From positions 47,197,785-47,261,784 of the forward strand of contig NC_087068.1 of assembly GCF_963678635.1 (NCBI RefSeq): DNA of 64,000 nt. The letters are read 5' to 3'. Each line of letters opens with the position of its first letter. The first letter of the stretch is position 1. The DNA is from Symsagittifera roscoffensis (Eukaryota; Xenacoelomorpha; Acoela; Convolutidae). Both the position numbers and the translations under genes were made by a program. Under the pieces are notes generated by a model, which did not search any database, had not been told where the DNA came from, and saw only the letters and a list, made by a program, of their open reading frames with translations. Shown here piece by piece: positions 10,296 through 17,588 of the stretch.

Positions 10296-10664
10296 TTATG
10301 CCCAAAACTCATCAAAGGCAATTTTGGAAAAACAGATAGGGCAGATGTTTTTACATTTCTCAATGCAGTTATTGCATACAGTAATATAAGGGTGCTTAAC
10401 TATCATATGTTCACCTTTTCGTTTGTTTCTGGATAACACTAATTGGTTGCAGATATTACAGACATCGTATTCTGTCATATTAATTACATGAATAATCTGC
10501 CTGCAAATGGGGCAAGGAATTTTTGCGAATGGTGTACTAGCTCTTAGCTTGAGTTTATTATAACAATTAACGCAAACTAAATGTGGTGGCTGTGGAGGTA
10601 AATTTTTGTGTAATTTTTTCATTTGATCGCAAATTTCCAAACATATAGGACATTCAGTTGTCAT
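10296..10664 (-). CDS. Double RING-like zinc-finger protein (accessory 8)
   Basis: 122 residues from ATG 10662-10664; the open frame reaches 10670 without an ATG. It consists almost wholly of two consecutive Cys/His clusters. The first is ECPIC, HLVCVNC, CPICRQ at about residues 4-60. The second is VCNIC, HPYITVCNNC, CPIC at about 65-115. The stop of the previous small ORF lies only about ten bases upstream, so the two sit in one compact cluster. The third metal-ligand pair is His-rich rather than C-x-H, so these are RING-like rather than textbook RINGs. An E3-type role is a family-level inference. Confidence 0.7.
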   Translation of the reverse strand: MTTECPICLEICDQMKKLHKNLPPQPPHLVCVNCYNKLKLRASTPFAKIPCPICRQIIHVINMTEYDVCNICNQLVLSRNKRKGEHMIVKHPYITVCNNCIEKCKNICPICFSKIAFDEFWA

Positions 10665-10673
10665 TCTCACTGC

Positions 10674-10907
10674 TCATTCAATCTGGTCTAGATCGCAGGG
10701 AATGGGAAATGTTAGGCTATTCGCAAGACATAGTATTAAATGCCAGTATTTATTGCTTGGTTTAATAATGGTGCTGTGTAGTTCGCCATTATAAAGCGTT
10801 TCGAAATGAATTATAAAAATGGGGATTATTTTGAAATTTTCTGCTAGAATGAAGGAGCGTTGGAAACCTTTAATTTGGACAAAGGTTCCTTCGTAAAAAA
10901 TTATCAT
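10674..10907 (-). CDS. Small accessory protein, tandem family member 7
   Basis: 77 residues from ATG 10905-10907, starting one base after the stop of member 6. The longer open frame upstream overlaps member 6 and does not fit the family length. It shares the family layout: MxxF start, alternating hydrophobic strands, then PSNKYWHLILCLAN, equivalent to the N-x-(x)-Y-(W) motif in the other members. Function unknown. Confidence 0.6.
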   Translation of the reverse strand: MIIFYEGTFVQIKGFQRSFILAENFKIIPIFIIHFETLYNGELHSTIIKPSNKYWHLILCLANSLTFPIPCDLDQIE

Positions 10908-10908
10908 T

Positions 10909-11145
10909 CTAGTCCAATGTACAATGTTCACATTCAATATTTGTAGGACAAGACTCTGGGTGATCAGATACAAAAAGAAAGAATGGCCAATATCGGGAAG
11001 TGGGGTAAATACTAAGTTCCTCAAAAGTACCTGTTTCGATGTATCGAACATTAACTATCATGTAAACGTGTAAATGTGGTTGTAATTCAAATGTTTTCTT
11101 TATATGAATAACTGAAACTGGTTGGTCGTTGATATTAAACATCAT
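10909..11145 (-). CDS. Small accessory protein, tandem family member 6
   Basis: 78 residues beginning with two Met codons. The pattern is a hydrophobic N-terminal strand, two central strands (HVYMIVNVRYIE), then PTSRYWPFFLFVSDH, aligned with PSNKYW in member 7 and NSPYWNFF in member 4. It has a Cys-containing tail. Five bases separate it from member 5. Function unknown. Confidence 0.6.
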   Translation of the reverse strand: MMFNINDQPVSVIHIKKTFELQPHLHVYMIVNVRYIETGTFEELSIYPTSRYWPFFLFVSDHPESCPTNIECEHCTLD

Positions 11146-11150
11146 TTTTT

Positions 11151-11390
11151 CTAATTAGAGAAAATAGGTGGATTTAGAAAAAATTCTGCATTTGTGTCAA
11201 AAGCGAGAAAATGACTTAGTTCAAGGAAATTAGGGTGATTTCCTGGAACTGTGATTGTAGTTAACATACTGGAGTTAACCTTACTCACATGTAAAAGATA
11301 AAAGGTTTCAGAGTGTTTCTCTACTCCAATAAGTGAGTAACGTAGGTTTGGTAACCGGATAAATAGATTACGAGAGGTTAGTGAGATCAT
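11151..11390 (-). CDS. Small accessory protein, tandem family member 5
   Basis: 79 residues from ATG at 11390, overlapping the end of member 4 by 23 bases. It follows the family pattern (MISL start, strand LFIRLPNL, central strands, then PGNHPNFLELSHFLAF), but the Tyr/Trp of the core motif is replaced, making it one of the most diverged members. Function unknown. Confidence 0.5.
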   Translation of the reverse strand: MISLTSRNLFIRLPNLRYSLIGVEKHSETFYLLHVSKVNSSMLTTITVPGNHPNFLELSHFLAFDTNAEFFLNPPIFSN

Positions 11391-11622
11391 TTGAATGGAA
11401 ATCGCTTATGTCTTTTGGCAGATGACTTAAGCAAGTATTCGACAAAACTAGGAAAAAATTCCAATATGGCGAGTTGTGAAAGACTTCAATTGTTCCGTCT
11501 TCCCACGTGTTACAATAATCGAAATATAAGATAAGTTTTGGACAATATGAACCGTTACAGGCGTCGAAGGATTTTTCTATTTGGTAAAGGAGTACGTGAC
11601 AATTGTTGTGTTTAAATAACAT
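11368..11622 (-). CDS. Small accessory protein, tandem family member 4
   Basis: 84 residues if started at ATG 11620-11622, which aligns with the MxxF starts of the other members. The open frame continues to 11667 but overlaps member 3. It contains the core NSPYWNFFLVLSN and several Cys not shared by members 1 and 2. Function unknown. Confidence 0.55.
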   Translation of the reverse strand: MLFKHNNCHVLLYQIEKSFDACNGSYCPKLILYFDYCNTWEDGTIEVFHNSPYWNFFLVLSNTCLSHLPKDISDFHSNDLTNLS

Positions 11623-11632
11623 GGGTTTATAT

Positions 11633-11905
11633 TTAATTATTTTTCTCACAAAAAATAATTTCTTCACAAGCAGTTTCGATTATGGCTGAGTTTTTATACT
11701 TTAAGATGTGAAGAATATCTTTGTATCTAGGATTGGTTTCCTTCACGATAATATCGTAATTTTGATTATGGTGAAAGTCGATGATAATTAAGTGTAAATG
11801 GTTATCAATTGCTACGGATGGTAAAATTGCTGTTGTGACTCGGGAATAGAATTGAGGACAAGATATGATTAAGCAGAAATTTTGATTTAGTGTGTCAAGG
11901 AACAT
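11633..11905 (-). CDS. Small accessory protein, tandem family member 3
   Basis: 90 residues. It aligns along its length with members 1 and 2: M-F-L-D-T-L-N start, central HLHLIIIDF, ETNPRYKDILHIL for the core motif, then SAIIE and a Cys near the end (IIFCEK against VHFCV). It ends with NN. Function unknown. Confidence 0.65.
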   Translation of the reverse strand: MFLDTLNQNFCLIISCPQFYSRVTTAILPSVAIDNHLHLIIIDFHHNQNYDIIVKETNPRYKDILHILKYKNSAIIETACEEIIFCEKNN

Positions 11906-11970
11906 TTATTTTTCTCCAAATTTTATATTTGGAAAGTATCCATTCAATTTTGTTGTTTCTGGCTTAATAC

Positions 11971-12246
11971 TTATACACAGAAGTGAATTCCTTCGAAATC
12001 GGTAATGACGACTGCTGAGCTATTTCCTTCCAGTAAAGAACAAATATAATCATATTTTTTGTTTGAAGAGTCAATTTCAATTTCTTGAACAGTTTCCTCA
12101 GGATAAGTTATTATCATAAGGTGAATGCAATCATTTGGTTTGGTTTTTGGTAATCTTGCTGATGCTATCAATGCTGGTAGTTTGTTTGCATAACCTGGGA
12201 GTTGAATTAATAAACGAATGTCTCGATCCAAAATTCCTACCAACAT
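11971..12246 (-). CDS. Small accessory protein, tandem family member 2
   Basis: 91 residues from ATG 12244-12246, six codons inside the open frame. This choice matches member 1. Close to member 1 throughout: MLVxILDR start, LLIQ-x-P, NKL, IHLM, YP, SSN-x-KYxYICS, EGxHFCV end. The clear similarity of neighbours at about 18 bases spacing shows tandem gene duplication inside the retroelement. Function unknown. Confidence 0.7.
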   Translation of the reverse strand: MLVGILDRDIRLLIQLPGYANKLPALIASARLPKTKPNDCIHLMIITYPEETVQEIEIDSSNKKYDYICSLLEGNSSAVVITDFEGIHFCV

Positions 12247-12288
12247 TTGATTGTTTGTGTTCAAGTAAATTCTTTGTATCGTGGTATT

Positions 12289-12564
12289 TCACACACAAAA
12301 ATGAACTCCTTCTGAAGTAATTTTTATGATAGCAGATTCGTTACTTTGAAGAAACGAACAGATATAATTATATTTGGGATTCGATGATTCAATGACAGCT
12401 TCATGAATCACTTTTCCTGGGTAAACAATTAGCATGAGGCGTATAAAATTTTTGGTTCCTGGTTGAGGCAAGTCAACAGCTGCTATTCGTGTAAACAGTT
12501 TATTTGTAAGTGTGGGAAATTGAATCAATAAAAGAACTTGTCTGTCTAGTATATCGACTAGCAT
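12289..12564 (-). CDS. Small accessory protein, tandem family member 1
   Basis: 91 residues, first of the array after the glycoprotein. It starts MLVDILDR, has alternating hydrophobic strands suggesting a small beta-rich fold, the motif SSNPKYNYICSFL, and ends EGVHFCV. It has no signal peptide or membrane segment, so it is probably intracellular. About 68 bases separate it from the glycoprotein stop. I recognise no family; relation to member 2 is evident by eye. Confidence 0.7.
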   Translation of the reverse strand: MLVDILDRQVLLLIQFPTLTNKLFTRIAAVDLPQPGTKNFIRLMLIVYPGKVIHEAVIESSNPKYNYICSFLQSNESAIIKITSEGVHFCV

Positions 12565-12632
12565 TTAGTCAATGGGGATGCACAGTTTTCTTGAGGGCAT
12601 TCTGAAATAGAAAACTGTTGTTTAGATTGGTG

Positions 12633-14426
12633 TTATAGTGTTGTTGTTGGTGGTTGGATTGTTGTGCTAGAGATCGTTCCTATTACACTGTTCCGTACTA
12701 AATGTTCATTTTGGTTATTTAAGTCTGGGTATAAACCAGGTTCGTTTCGCGAATCTGGTGACATTAAGGGTACTGCAGGCTCATTTCGCTCTACCATAGG
12801 TATTGAAGCAGTGCTTTCTTGGTAAATATTTTGATTTTGATGTTGTTGTCGTATTTGTTTTTGTCTTGAGTTTCGCAAATCTGATGATTCAAGATTGGAG
12901 TTTTCGTTTGAGAAAATAGAAGTAAAAACTGATAGAACGAAAAGGTTATACGTGGCACCTAATATTATCTTCCAGAAGCTCATAGTACGATTTGTTAGCT
13001 TATTAATTTCCAAAGCTTTAATAATTGTTACTATTATTTCTAGCAGGAATTTGAGAAAAAGAAAACAGGCAAAATAAATTCCGATTTTTTCTAGGAAAAA
13101 AGCAACAAAACCGAATGTTCCGATGAAACTACTCATGAAAAATCCTGGTGAGAGCAGAGAATCTAGATAAATTTTTTGGTTTAAACCAATTGCAGCGGTT
13201 AAAGCGTCGGAATTTGCATAATCCATGTGTCCATTTTGGAGAACAGTTCTTGTAATTTTTTTGAGAATGGATGTTGATGCTGTGTTATGAATAATGGTAT
13301 CCCAAAAAGCTTTTAATTGTTTTGGGGTATACATGCCTGCGCGTCGCGAATCGTATACGGGAAATTCCGTAATATGGCTTATATCTTGTGGAGCGAACAT
13401 TAAAGGAGTCTTGAAAGGTATTGGAGCCGGCATTAATTGGTACCAAGATAATTTATCATCTAAATCAAGTTGAAAGGCATTTTTGTAGCCACCAACGCAA
13501 TGTATTTCGTTGGCAAAAGGAAAAGTTTGGCGGGTAATAGGGTCGACAAACATTGTTCGCCCATTGTAAAAGATCGGTATTCGATCAAAGCATTTTTCGA
13601 GAACTTTAAGAGGTGAAATTTTTTTAGGGCAGTGATACAGCCAGCCAACTGCTCCATCGGTGTCCAAAAACATAGAGCGGTTGCCGGTTAACATGTATCC
13701 TGCAAGACTGGTATTTTGTAAAGCTAACATCATTATTGTTAGAATTTGTGTTCTTTCGAGTTCACATTGATTCTGTAATAAAGTCATTTCAGAATGCCTG
13801 AGTTGTTTAGCATTAAAGTACATTATGTAATCTAACTTTGCGCCCAGATGAAGTTCGTAATCAATTTCATCGGTACCTACATGGCGCCAAAGAGGATCCC
13901 GATTTTTATTGTTACGTTCATCATGGAGGAATGAAAAATTACCTGATCCCAGAGGATAGTTCAAAGGTTTCACTCTTATTTGATCGTTCTCATTTATTTG
14001 CATTTGATAGTAATTTCTATCATCGTGTCGTATGTTGCTGGATTTACCAGTGTTCATATCAAAACCGCCTGAATAAGAAATAAACAAGGACTCAAAATTT
14101 GTTTTATATAATGCTCCTGGCCTGCTGCAGACTTCTTGCTGCTTGTTGTAAATGCGAATTTTGAGGTCTAAGCCATTGGGTGCCGATCCCTCACTCAGTA
14201 TATGATATTGAGGGTGGTCCAACTTATTAGCGTACTTGACCATTTTCGCTTTTTGAGAAAACAATTTTGTGACTACGCAATTTTCGGGCATGTCCCAAGT
14301 GTAAGCATAAGGGTCTAATGATGTTGATTCGCATCCGCCTTCGAGTACTGTGCATGGTAATGGGATACCGTAAGGATTTTGTACTTGTTTTGTTTCTAGA
14401 TTTACTTTGAGTTGAACTTTTTGCAT
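12633..14426 (-). CDS. Envelope-type glycoprotein, main part, of the retroelement
   Basis: 597 residues from ATG at 14426. The ectodomain holds regularly spaced Cys (about residues 25, 32, 50, 100, 221, 266, 279, 310) and several N-x-S/T sites. Strong hydrophobic segments lie at about 428-470 and 484-505, followed by a polar tail of about 90 residues. This is the layout of a viral class fusion glycoprotein. The Cys and aromatic pattern resembles glycoproteins that many invertebrate LTR elements share with chuvirus-like RNA viruses (family memory, not searched). The N-terminal part lies in a separate frame upstream (14493-14966), so the gene is broken here or needs a processing step. Confidence 0.7.
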   Translation of the reverse strand: MQKVQLKVNLETKQVQNPYGIPLPCTVLEGGCESTSLDPYAYTWDMPENCVVTKLFSQKAKMVKYANKLDHPQYHILSEGSAPNGLDLKIRIYNKQQEVCSRPGALYKTNFESLFISYSGGFDMNTGKSSNIRHDDRNYYQMQINENDQIRVKPLNYPLGSGNFSFLHDERNNKNRDPLWRHVGTDEIDYELHLGAKLDYIMYFNAKQLRHSEMTLLQNQCELERTQILTIMMLALQNTSLAGYMLTGNRSMFLDTDGAVGWLYHCPKKISPLKVLEKCFDRIPIFYNGRTMFVDPITRQTFPFANEIHCVGGYKNAFQLDLDDKLSWYQLMPAPIPFKTPLMFAPQDISHITEFPVYDSRRAGMYTPKQLKAFWDTIIHNTASTSILKKITRTVLQNGHMDYANSDALTAAIGLNQKIYLDSLLSPGFFMSSFIGTFGFVAFFLEKIGIYFACFLFLKFLLEIIVTIIKALEINKLTNRTMSFWKIILGATYNLFVLSVFTSIFSNENSNLESSDLRNSRQKQIRQQHQNQNIYQESTASIPMVERNEPAVPLMSPDSRNEPGLYPDLNNQNEHLVRNSVIGTISSTTIQPPTTTL

Positions 14427-14492
14427 GTGCGTTTCGTAGCTATAGTGTTTGATTTGTCCCCTATTCTTGCATGCTGTCGAACTGTCGCCCTC

Positions 14493-14966
14493 TTATGATG
14501 TTCCTTCATTTCTGTGTTGTAAAATACTTTCATCCATTTTTATAATTAGTTCATGGGTGTATCCATCTTCATTCACTGTAATTTTGTTGTTCTTTGCTGC
14601 TTTTTTGCAATCTTTTGGTGGTATAATAATTTCATAGGTTATCATGTTCATATTGTGAACGATGGAAGAATGTGCCCACATTCCGCAATTATAACGAATG
14701 GGAAATGTTTTAATTTTACACATAACTGCGTTCACGTATGTTCTATAAGACCGTTGATATACGCTAATTGTGCTATCGGTAGTGTAAAGGTTTTCTGGGC
14801 TAACTTTACATGGGGCCACTTGATTTAAAGCATACATTTTATTTTCCTGCATGCTTGAACAATCATAGTGAGTAACTTTGAGAGAATTCGATACGTTTTC
14901 CAAATCATCATTCTGTAGAATGACAAGAGGTATAAATGTTGAAAGTAGAGTAGCAAATTTCATCAT
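14493..14966 (-). CDS. Envelope-type glycoprotein, N-terminal part
   Basis: 157 residues from ATG 14964-14966; the open extension to 14993 starts at TTG. The first 20 residues form a typical signal peptide (KFATLLSTFIPLVIL). A Cys-containing region with a CGMW motif and a conserved CK pair follows. It lies 202 bases after the integrase stop, in the usual env position. It ends at a stop 67 bases before the ATG of the main glycoprotein frame, so the two are best read as one gene interrupted by a frame break. An intron or separate subunit is a less likely alternative. Confidence 0.65.
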   Translation of the reverse strand: MMKFATLLSTFIPLVILQNDDLENVSNSLKVTHYDCSSMQENKMYALNQVAPCKVSPENLYTTDSTISVYQRSYRTYVNAVMCKIKTFPIRYNCGMWAHSSIVHNMNMITYEIIIPPKDCKKAAKNNKITVNEDGYTHELIIKMDESILQHRNEGTS

Positions 14967-15168
14967 TATCGCGAAGTTGCTAAAAATTAGCAATAGTAAA
15001 TTTGTTTGGTTGGTTTTTATTGAAAGAAACCATTGTTTTTTTAAAAAATTGACTAGTTTGATTGACCATTACGTGTGGGGTCATAGTTTGAATAATTTTT
15101 TGTATCCAAATTTGTGACCCGGAGATTACAAAATGAGTTTTTAGCTAGTGAAGACTATTAGAGATTCC

Positions 15169-17178
15169 TTAGTTGAATCCTGCTTGGTAGAAGCTGGGTT
15201 GTCGCCGATGTCTCTGAATTCTTTCATTTGTCGAGCCCGTTTGAACAGATGTCTGTCCGTTTTGGGGGTGGTGTGTTGATGTAGATGGTATATATGACAA
15301 TTCATCGAAATTATTACCATTCCTATCGTTTGGATAAAGAGGTGTTGAGGTTAACCTTCTCTGAGCTAATCCTGGTGTATGTGGCATTTTTATAGTTTCT
15401 GTGTTGTGCTCTTGAAATCCTGAGTCGATATTCGTTAAGGTTTTTTCTTGCTCAGTTTCATGTAGTTCTATATTATTTTCTCGTCTATGGTGTGTTTCGA
15501 CAGGTAAATATTCTGATGAACCCATTGGGTTTTGAAATGATTTGTTGGTTAGTGGTGTATTGACAATTTTATTCCTTGATTTCATTAGGTTTTCATAGAA
15601 TGGTTTGTAGGACTGGTCTTTTAAAACATAGTCATTCACCAGTTCCTTTGCTTTTTCTTCAATGGGAAAGTATTCAATTAGATGGTTTCTATGAGCTGTC
15701 TTTTTTATAGTTTGATCTGAATCTAATTGTATTTCATAGTTTACATTCGTTACTTTATTTGTTACCGTATATGGGCCTGATCGTAGTTCTTGTAATTTTT
15801 TTGATTTGCCATCTTCTATGGAATGGTTTTCCATCAGTACTTTTTGACCTATTTCTAAGGGTTTTCCTAATTTATATTTATTTCGATATTTGTGGATTTT
15901 GGCGTTGTTTTCAAGACTTTTCTTGTAAGCTGTATTATAGATGTATTTAAATTGGTTCTCTCTGATAAGTAGTGAAGTGTTAATTTTTGGTTTTAATAAT
16001 GGTTGTATAGCCTTATTTGATGATGTTTGTAAAGAATGTCTGTGTAATGGAAGATTAGCACAGAATTCAGAGTTGCACGTTAATTCTGAATTTCGGAATA
16101 ATCCTAGTTTTAAAGAGATTGGTATTTGAGGTTTTTGTCCGAAAACAATTTCGTATGGCGTTAATCCAGTACTTGCGTTGATAGTGGTGTTATGAGCGAA
16201 AGCGAATTTCGCAGCTAGATCACTCCAATTTCCCTTTGCTTGATCAAAGAAAATTCTAAAATGTGTTCCTAGATGTTTGTTTTGTATTTCCACTTTACCA
16301 TTTGTCCATGGTGAATATGCGGTTCTGGGAGCATGTGTTATTCCTAGTTCATGAAGCCAACTAGTAAAATCTTCGTTCATGAAAGCTGTTCCTTTATCAT
16401 AAACTAGTTTTTGTGGAATACCAAATGTGAGAATAAATTTTTCTAAAGTTTTTATTGTTTCAAATGCGGTAGTGTTAGCTACTGGATATACTTGTAGGAA
16501 TCGAGAAAATGAATCTACTACAACTAAACAATGTTTCTTTCCGTTTGATGTAAGATTAATTGGTCCCTTATGATCTATGTGTACAGTATGAAACGGGAAA
16601 GGTACTGTATCCGTCCATTGTTCTAACGGTGCTTGGTTAAGATCGTGACGTTTGTGTTTATTTTTTTGACAGTCAAGACATCCTGCTATTAACTGGGTTA
16701 TCCATTTATACATGCCTGGCCAAAAGAAAAATCGTTTTATATTCGCAATGGTTTTGTCTTTTCCTACATGACCTGCTAACTGATCTGTATGTGCCAATTC
16801 AAATGTTTTTATAAAAAGTGACATAGGTACACAAATTTTAATTTCTTTTACTTCGGGATTATCTGATGCTTGTTCAATGCAAAGAATATTTCCTATTAAT
16901 AGTAAAGTTTCAAATTTATTTAGATATGAACATAAAGCTCTTGATTGTCTATAGTGTATATTTTTTGAGTCTTTGTTTTTGTTTCTTACTAATTCTTTTA
17001 CGATTTTTATGACTGCGTCGGTGTCTTGTTCTTTGGCAATAAGTTCTGTGTTTAAATCTATATTTTTTCCTAGGTTGTTGAAACTAGTAAATATCTGAGT
17101 AAGGTTATCCTTGTTTGTAAGTGTTTCGTTAGGCAGTTTGGGTTCAAAATGAGAATTTATATGTATATATACTTTTTT
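15169..17178 (-). CDS. pol: Ty3/gypsy-type Pol, C-terminal part with integrase (5' truncated)
   Basis: The frame is open from 17178 to the stop at 15169. The first ATG is at 16824, but homology-like sequence continues upstream in frame, so the start is missing. Numbering from that Met, an H2C2 zinc-binding domain (H12, H19, C49, C52) precedes a DD35E catalytic core (D84, D143, E179). A GPY/F module follows near the end (GPYTVTN.. HRNHL). The C-terminal about 150 residues are polar and unstructured. All catalytic residues are intact. The upstream region corresponds to the linker between RNase H and integrase. Reverse transcriptase and everything before it are absent. Confidence 0.9.
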   Translation of the reverse strand, partial: KKVYIHINSHFEPKLPNETLTNKDNLTQIFTSFNNLGKNIDLNTELIAKEQDTDAVIKIVKELVRNKNKDSKNIHYRQSRALCSYLNKFETLLLIGNILCIEQASDNPEVKEIKICVPMSLFIKTFELAHTDQLAGHVGKDKTIANIKRFFFWPGMYKWITQLIAGCLDCQKNKHKRHDLNQAPLEQWTDTVPFPFHTVHIDHKGPINLTSNGKKHCLVVVDSFSRFLQVYPVANTTAFETIKTLEKFILTFGIPQKLVYDKGTAFMNEDFTSWLHELGITHAPRTAYSPWTNGKVEIQNKHLGTHFRIFFDQAKGNWSDLAAKFAFAHNTTINASTGLTPYEIVFGQKPQIPISLKLGLFRNSELTCNSEFCANLPLHRHSLQTSSNKAIQPLLKPKINTSLLIRENQFKYIYNTAYKKSLENNAKIHKYRNKYKLGKPLEIGQKVLMENHSIEDGKSKKLQELRSGPYTVTNKVTNVNYEIQLDSDQTIKKTAHRNHLIEYFPIEEKAKELVNDYVLKDQSYKPFYENLMKSRNKIVNTPLTNKSFQNPMGSSEYLPVETHHRRENNIELHETEQEKTLTNIDSGFQEHNTETIKMPHTPGLAQRRLTSTPLYPNDRNGNNFDELSYIPSTSTHHPQNGQTSVQTGSTNERIQRHRRQPSFYQAGFN

Positions 17179-17588
17179 TTAAAAAAACAAGAATTTGGGC
17201 AAATTTTTATCAGTTTGGACAGTAACCCTAACAAGTGAGCGTTCCCCCACCCCTAAAGGCGAAGAGATAGTTCCCTCAGTCAATACAATTTTATTATCAA
17301 TAGAATTCAGTATGAACGAACGTTCTAATTTGAGGTAGTAATGAGCCAACAGTGCTTCCAACTTCTGCAGTTCACGTGACATCAAGTCATAGCTCTTCGG
17401 TTTTTCCGATTCCTCTTGAGCATTTTCCGACTCATCATGCGGCCAAAAGGGTTTCTTGTCACACTTTCCACATGACTGGCGACATTTGCGATAGAACCCA
17501 CTGGCTTTGTTGGCACATGCAAACTTAGCCCAGAAAGCGTGACAGACGAAAGAGGGGTAGAGATCGGTACAATCATCGGATGCTTGGG
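17179..17588 (-). CDS. ShKT gene, last exon (domain F plus C-terminal tail)
   Basis: Acceptor TTTTCAG at 17589-17595. The ShKT domain carries six Cys (CTDLYP.., FVCHAFW, FACAN, KCRQSCGKC) and is followed by an acidic then amphipathic tail of about 90 residues ending at TAA 17179-17181. The stop directly abuts truncated retroelement pol in the same frame, so the native end of the gene may have been replaced. Confidence 0.75.

Larger units (their letters stand above)
7687..17178 (-). mobile_element. 5'-truncated Ty3/gypsy-like retrovirus-like element with accessory gene island
   Basis: Read on the minus strand, the order is pol end (integrase), glycoprotein in two frames, seven small paralogous ORFs, three RING-like ORFs, a 44-bp tandem array, a coiled-coil ORF, a polypurine tract and an LTR-like start. 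The 5' LTR, gag, protease, reverse transcriptase and RNase H are absent. The pol frame stops abruptly at 17178 against the last ShKT exon. Gypsy-type pol followed by env is known in invertebrates (errantivirus-like elements); the extra dozen ORFs are not something I know from this group. Several gaps are only 1-20 bases, so expression would need splicing, trans-splicing or reinitiation. The 3' boundary is inferred, because no second LTR is present to compare. Confidence 0.7.

Noticed and set aside
9197..17178. Integrated large DNA virus or Maverick/Polinton instead of a retroelement
   Set aside because: The integrase has gypsy-type H2C2, DD35E and GPY/F modules with pol linker upstream, and no PolB, capsid or packaging ATPase is visible. 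Not fully excluded because the 5' half is missing.
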